The notes below the pieces were generated by a model that was not told the DNA's origin, made no database searches, and saw only the letters and a program-made list of their open reading frames with translations. A stretch of 41,139 nucleotides of DNA. Source: a virus. Position 1 is the first letter of the stretch; the number at the start of each line of letters is the position of its first letter. Location: positions 1 through 41,139 of the IMG/VR virus record IMGVR_UViG_3300027911_000030; one strand, 5' to 3'. Shown here piece after piece: positions 38,863 through 41,139 of the stretch. A program made the position numbers and the translations under genes.

Positions 38863-39201
38863 ATGGGCGAGCACCGAAGCAATCCCAATATCCGTGCGCT
38901 GCAGATGATCGGCGCCAACGGTCCTGCGGGCCAGGAGCACGCATGGCTCTACGGCGACCACTCCGACTACTTCCTGCACCTCCCGGATGGCAAGGTCGTG
39001 GCCGAAGTCACGATCAAGATTCCGCAGTCGCAGAAGAAGGAGGACGTGCTCTACATGGTGTCCTTCATCGACAAGAACGAAGCGGGCAAGCCCCCGGCGC
39101 TCCCCGATTTTTACGCCACGCGATCGGCGGCGCGCGAAGCGGTGGAGCTGCGCTATGGCGAGCGCACCGTCAGCCAGAACATGCTCACGGCGCTCCAGTG
39201 A
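38863..39201 (+). CDS. Early protein, unknown
   Basis: 112 residues with GAGGAG upstream of ATG 38863. Alpha/beta look (NIRALQMIGANGPAG; YFLHLPDGKVVAEVTIKIP; VLYMVSFIDKNEAGK; ATRSAAREAVELRYG). No known motif seen. It ends 1 bp before the next ATG. Confidence 0.62.
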   Translation: MGEHRSNPNIRALQMIGANGPAGQEHAWLYGDHSDYFLHLPDGKVVAEVTIKIPQSQKKEDVLYMVSFIDKNEAGKPPALPDFYATRSAAREAVELRYGERTVSQNMLTALQ

Positions 39202-39202
39202 C

Positions 39203-39550
39203 ATGCGCGAGTCCGCCGCTGGGCGCGCCTACCGAAGAGCGCAAGACGCAGCGCTGCGGCGGATGTGGGACGAGAACTCCACCGCCGTGACCCAGGCGGC
39301 GCTGCGGCGCTGCTTTCTCTGCAACCGGCCGCTCCTCGGGTCGTGGTGCGCCGTGCGCCCGCTGCCCGAGCACATCAAACTCTTTGACGGGGTCAAGCTC
39401 TACTGGCCCGAGATGCATGAGCAGCCGCGTCCGTCCCACTACACCTGCGCACTGGAGTACTTGCAATGGAAATCACGCCCAAGCTCTGGCTCCCCAATGG
39501 CGGCAAGCAGCTCGGATTCGAACTCAAGTCCGACGGCACCGTGCTCGTGA
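39203..39550 (+). CDS. Small Cys-containing early protein, long C-terminal overlap
   Basis: 115 residues from ATG 39203. The central CFLCNRPLLGSWCAV and later HYTCALEYLQW form a four-Cys pattern that could bind zinc. The C-terminal ~28 residues are Ser-rich and overlap the next gene by 85 bp in another frame, so they are probably unselected. The start follows the previous stop by 1 bp. Confidence 0.55.
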   Translation: MRESAAGRAYRRAQDAALRRMWDENSTAVTQAALRRCFLCNRPLLGSWCAVRPLPEHIKLFDGVKLYWPEMHEQPRPSHYTCALEYLQWKSRPSSGSPMAASSSDSNSSPTAPCS

Positions 39551-39711
39551 TGTGCGCGGATAACGTCGTGCGGCAGCTCCACCCTGCGGTCGTTGCCGCG
39601 CTGGGGGATGGACGGATCGCGCCGGGGGTGTGGCAGCTCGCGTGTCAAGCGATGCAGAACCCCAGGGCGCCGGGAATCATCCTGCCCCCTACCGCGTTTC
39701 GGTCAAGATAA
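39466..39711 (+). CDS. Small early protein, unknown
   Basis: 81 residues. CTGGAG lies 8 nt before ATG 39466. Beta-rich start (MEITPKLWLPNGGKQLGFE, then DGTVLVMCADNVVRQLHP) and a helix. It overlaps the previous gene by 85 bp out of frame. It is the last gene before a 270-bp non-coding segment. Confidence 0.58.
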   Translation: MEITPKLWLPNGGKQLGFELKSDGTVLVMCADNVVRQLHPAVVAALGDGRIAPGVWQLACQAMQNPRAPGIILPPTAFRSR

Positions 39712-39981
39712 ATCGGTTGCAAAGTCCGCAAAAGAAGCGTAGCGTGGATGTCGTGATGTGGTTCTCTCTGCTGGGCTGTACGTACCGAATACTCGTAGGG
39801 CAGAGAGACAGGAGGGGGACGGCCCTGCAAGCTGCAATGTGAGCCTTACGAGTGCCGCGGGTCTCCGCAGCAGTCTCCCACGTGCAGTACCGAACACCTG
39901 ATTTTGGGTCTGCCAGTACCCATCCAGAAACTGGCCTTGCTACGAACTGCGAACTACGAACTCAACTCTCTGGAGATTGAA
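39712..39981 (+). ncRNA. Structured non-coding segment, leader or small RNA candidate
   Basis: 270 bp without a convincing gene. Stem 1 (TCTCTCTGC, 39763-39771, with GCAGAGAGA, 39800-39808) is a perfect 9-bp pair whose 28-nt loop ends in ACTCGTAGG (39791-39799), which can pair with CCTTACGAGT (39844-39853, one G-U and continuing to 11 bp), giving an H-type pseudoknot. A GCGG-GTCT-CCGC hairpin follows at 39857-39868. GTACCGAA(T/C)AC occurs twice (39782-39792, 39887-39897) and a third GTACC lies at 39916. It could be a 5' leader of 39982 or an independent RNA. Confidence 0.45.
39940..39960 (+). repeat. Tandem heptamer CTNCGAA x3
   Basis: CTACGAA, CTGCGAA, CTACGAA in direct succession, ending 21 bp before ATG 39982. 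It may affect translation initiation or be a simple repeat; no function can be assigned. Confidence 0.5.
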
Positions 39982-40395
39982 ATGTCCAAGACCACCAGCC
40001 CCACCGTCGGCGAAATCGTCGACGAGATCCAGCTTCTGCAGGAAGAGCGCGACGCGATCAACGCAACCTTGAAGGCCAAGGAAGCCGAGATCGCCGCGAA
40101 GATGGAAGCCCTCGGCGCGCTCTTTGACGCGAGCGGCATCAACGGCGCCAAGGGCGCAGTCGGTACCGCGGAGAGGAAGAGCCAGCGCGTCTTCAACGCG
40201 ACCGACTGGCCCGCGCTCCATGCGTTCATCGCCAAGACCGGCGCTTTCGATCTCCTGCAAAAGCGCCTCACGAGCACGGCGGTTGCCGCGCGCTTCGAAG
40301 AGGGCGAACCCATCCCCGGCGTCGAGTCCTTCGATCGCTACTTCATCACCGTCAGGCCCGCCAAGGAGACCAAGGTCTCCCTGCGCCGCTCGTGA
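39982..40395 (+). CDS. Conserved early phage protein, unknown
   Basis: 137 residues from ATG 39982, with CTCTGGAGATTGAA upstream (the longer frame to 39904 lies in the non-coding segment). The N-terminal ~45 residues form a coiled coil (EIVDEIQLLQEERDAINATL), followed by a globular domain (TDWPALHAFIAKTGAFDLL; KRLTSTAVAARFEEGEPIP; FITVRPAKE). Similar two-part proteins occur in many phage early regions; the function is not known to me. Confidence 0.65.
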   Translation: MSKTTSPTVGEIVDEIQLLQEERDAINATLKAKEAEIAAKMEALGALFDASGINGAKGAVGTAERKSQRVFNATDWPALHAFIAKTGAFDLLQKRLTSTAVAARFEEGEPIPGVESFDRYFITVRPAKETKVSLRRS

Positions 40396-40404
40396 GGTGA
40401 TGCC

Positions 40405-40875
40405 ATGGCCTATATCAGCGTCTACAAGGCGATGTCCAAGGTGCTGCACACCAACGCAGCCCACCACCCGCTCGTGCACGAGTACGTCAAGGCGCACGGC
40501 CTTCCGGCCCGTCCAGGCCCGAAGAGCGGCGTGTTCGTTGACGAGAAGGTGCTCGGCGAGCACCGTGACGCCATCCTGGCAGCCATCCGCAAGAAGACGC
40601 CGCGCCGCGGTCTCAAGCAACTCGGGGTGCCCAAGGTCATGCCGAAGAAGATGAGCGGCTACACCAAGACGGGCGGGCGCAAGCTCAACACGTTCGCCAA
40701 CGACTTCTTCAAGGATGTCGAGCGCCGCGCGAGCGTCGCGAAGGAGGAAGGCGCTGCGGTCCTGGCGCGGCGCAAGGAGGGTGACGCCCTCTTTCGCGCG
40801 CTCGCGGCGATCCTTCACGAACAGCAGGAGATGAACCGCAAGCTCGATGTTCTCGTGAAAGCGTTGGCATCGTAG
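40405..40875 (+). CDS. Basic early protein with C-terminal helix, unknown
   Basis: 156 residues. Lys/Arg-rich in the middle (IRKKTPRRGLKQLGVPKVMP) with a C-terminal charged helix (ALAAILHEQQEMNRKLDVL). The N-terminal 45 residues look globular (YISVYKAMSKVLHTNAAHH). GAGGTGATGCC before ATG 40405 is a plausible ribosome site. The basic charge suggests nucleic-acid binding. Confidence 0.62.
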   Translation: MAYISVYKAMSKVLHTNAAHHPLVHEYVKAHGLPARPGPKSGVFVDEKVLGEHRDAILAAIRKKTPRRGLKQLGVPKVMPKKMSGYTKTGGRKLNTFANDFFKDVERRASVAKEEGAAVLARRKEGDALFRALAAILHEQQEMNRKLDVLVKALAS

Positions 40876-40904
40876 TGGCAATCCCCATGAAATCCGTCGA
40901 GAGT

Positions 40905-40921
40905 GGGGCGCCCGGCGCCCC
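40905..40921 (+). other. Short GC-rich inverted repeat
   Basis: GGGGCGCCCGGCGCCCC, a perfect inverted repeat about a central C, within the 116-bp gap after 40875. It would form a short, very stable hairpin. No U-run follows, so it is not a standard terminator. Confidence 0.45.
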
Positions 40922-40991
40922 GATGAATTCTGCCGCAGCGTGGCTCTCGCGCCTGCGCACTTCCAAGGCACTCAAGAGGAGCCGCACCACC

Positions 40992-41139
40992 ATGAACGAA
41001 CCCGCAGACAAGTCCCCCGTCGCCGCCAAGGCAGCGCCCCCCAAGCCCGTGGGCCGCAGCGCTGCCCCGACGCCCAAGGCCGAAGCGCCTGCCAAGAAGG
41101 CGCGCAAGAGTCCGGTCAAGCGCCGCAAGCCCCGCCGCA
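40992..41139 (+). CDS. Histone-like Lys/Ala/Pro-rich protein, partial
   Basis: 49 codons seen before the window edge. Very rich in Lys, Ala, Pro and Arg (EAPAKKARKSPVKRRKPRR), as in histone H1-like or AlgP-like proteins. AGAGGAG lies 11 nt before ATG 40992. An in-frame ATG at 40887 is an alternative start. It probably binds DNA through its basic tail. The C-terminus is beyond the window. Confidence 0.5.
   Translation, partial: MNEPADKSPVAAKAAPPKPVGRSAAPTPKAEAPAKKARKSPVKRRKPRR

Noticed and set aside
39721-39745. Promoter before the structured non-coding segment (TTGCAA, 17 nt, TAGCGT)
   Set aside because: The -10 match is poor and it lacks the P2/P3 core; too weak to list as a feature.
39748-39842. 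Short plus-strand ORF within the structured non-coding segment
   Set aside because: No ribosome site, and it covers both arms of a perfect stem; the RNA-structure reading is preferred, though translation was not excluded.
1-41139. CRISPR array, tRNA genes, insertion sequences, integrase or attachment site
   Set aside because: No regularly spaced identical repeats, no tRNA-like cloverleaf noticed in the gaps, and no transposase or integrase motifs in any supported gene; a temperate lifestyle is therefore not claimed.

Overview
The window is a 41 kb stretch of a tailed-phage (Caudoviricetes) genome. It has a GC-rich, tightly packed coding sequence, and no host-type metabolic gene, integrase, transposase, tRNA, rRNA or CRISPR array was recognised. 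The set of a large portal, a short-tail neck/adaptor set, a beta-helix spike, no tape-measure protein and no sheath or tail tube points to a podovirus-like virion. A lysis cassette with an inner-membrane spanin and an embedded outer-membrane lipoprotein spanin implies a Gram-negative host. Base composition and the gene families suggest a proteobacterial host, but this is inference.

Layout: two divergent blocks meet in an AT-rich intergenic region at about 31009-31441. Leftward from there (minus strand, 31008 to 1) runs the packaging, virion and lysis block: a candidate small terminase, a beta-helix tailspike, membrane proteins, large terminase, a large protein with a polyvalent-type domain, an unusually long portal, zinc-ribbon and repeat-rich virion proteins, a cluster of small basic proteins, a GroES-like co-chaperonin, a scaffold-like protein, a probable decoration protein, the major capsid protein, neck proteins, a 1034-residue tail fibre, then small membrane proteins (holin candidates), the nested spanin pair, and an SU10-type adaptor that runs off the left edge. 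Rightward (plus strand, 31442 to the end) runs a replication/early block: a primase-helicase fusion, a UvrD-like helicase, many small unrecognised proteins and a basic histone-like protein at the right edge.

The most striking feature is in the intergenic region. Ten copies of the hexamer GGTACA (either orientation) lie in 265 bp and form an almost perfect mirror image, in both spacing and orientation, about an AT-rich dyad near 31232. The 9-mer TGTACCACC from the two outer ends of this array recurs at an identical position just downstream of two near-identical sigma70-like promoters (34262-34290 and 36012-36040) in the rightward block. This looks like a phage control circuit, an origin, or both, with a common DNA-binding protein that I could not identify.

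Other notable parts are a structured 270-bp non-coding segment before 39982 that can form a pseudoknot, a structured leader before the capsid genes, a virion protein built of about sixteen 30-35 residue repeats, and a tail fibre with six copies of a beta motif. No endolysin and no DNA polymerase were recognised in the window. Either they lie outside it or they are of unfamiliar type.
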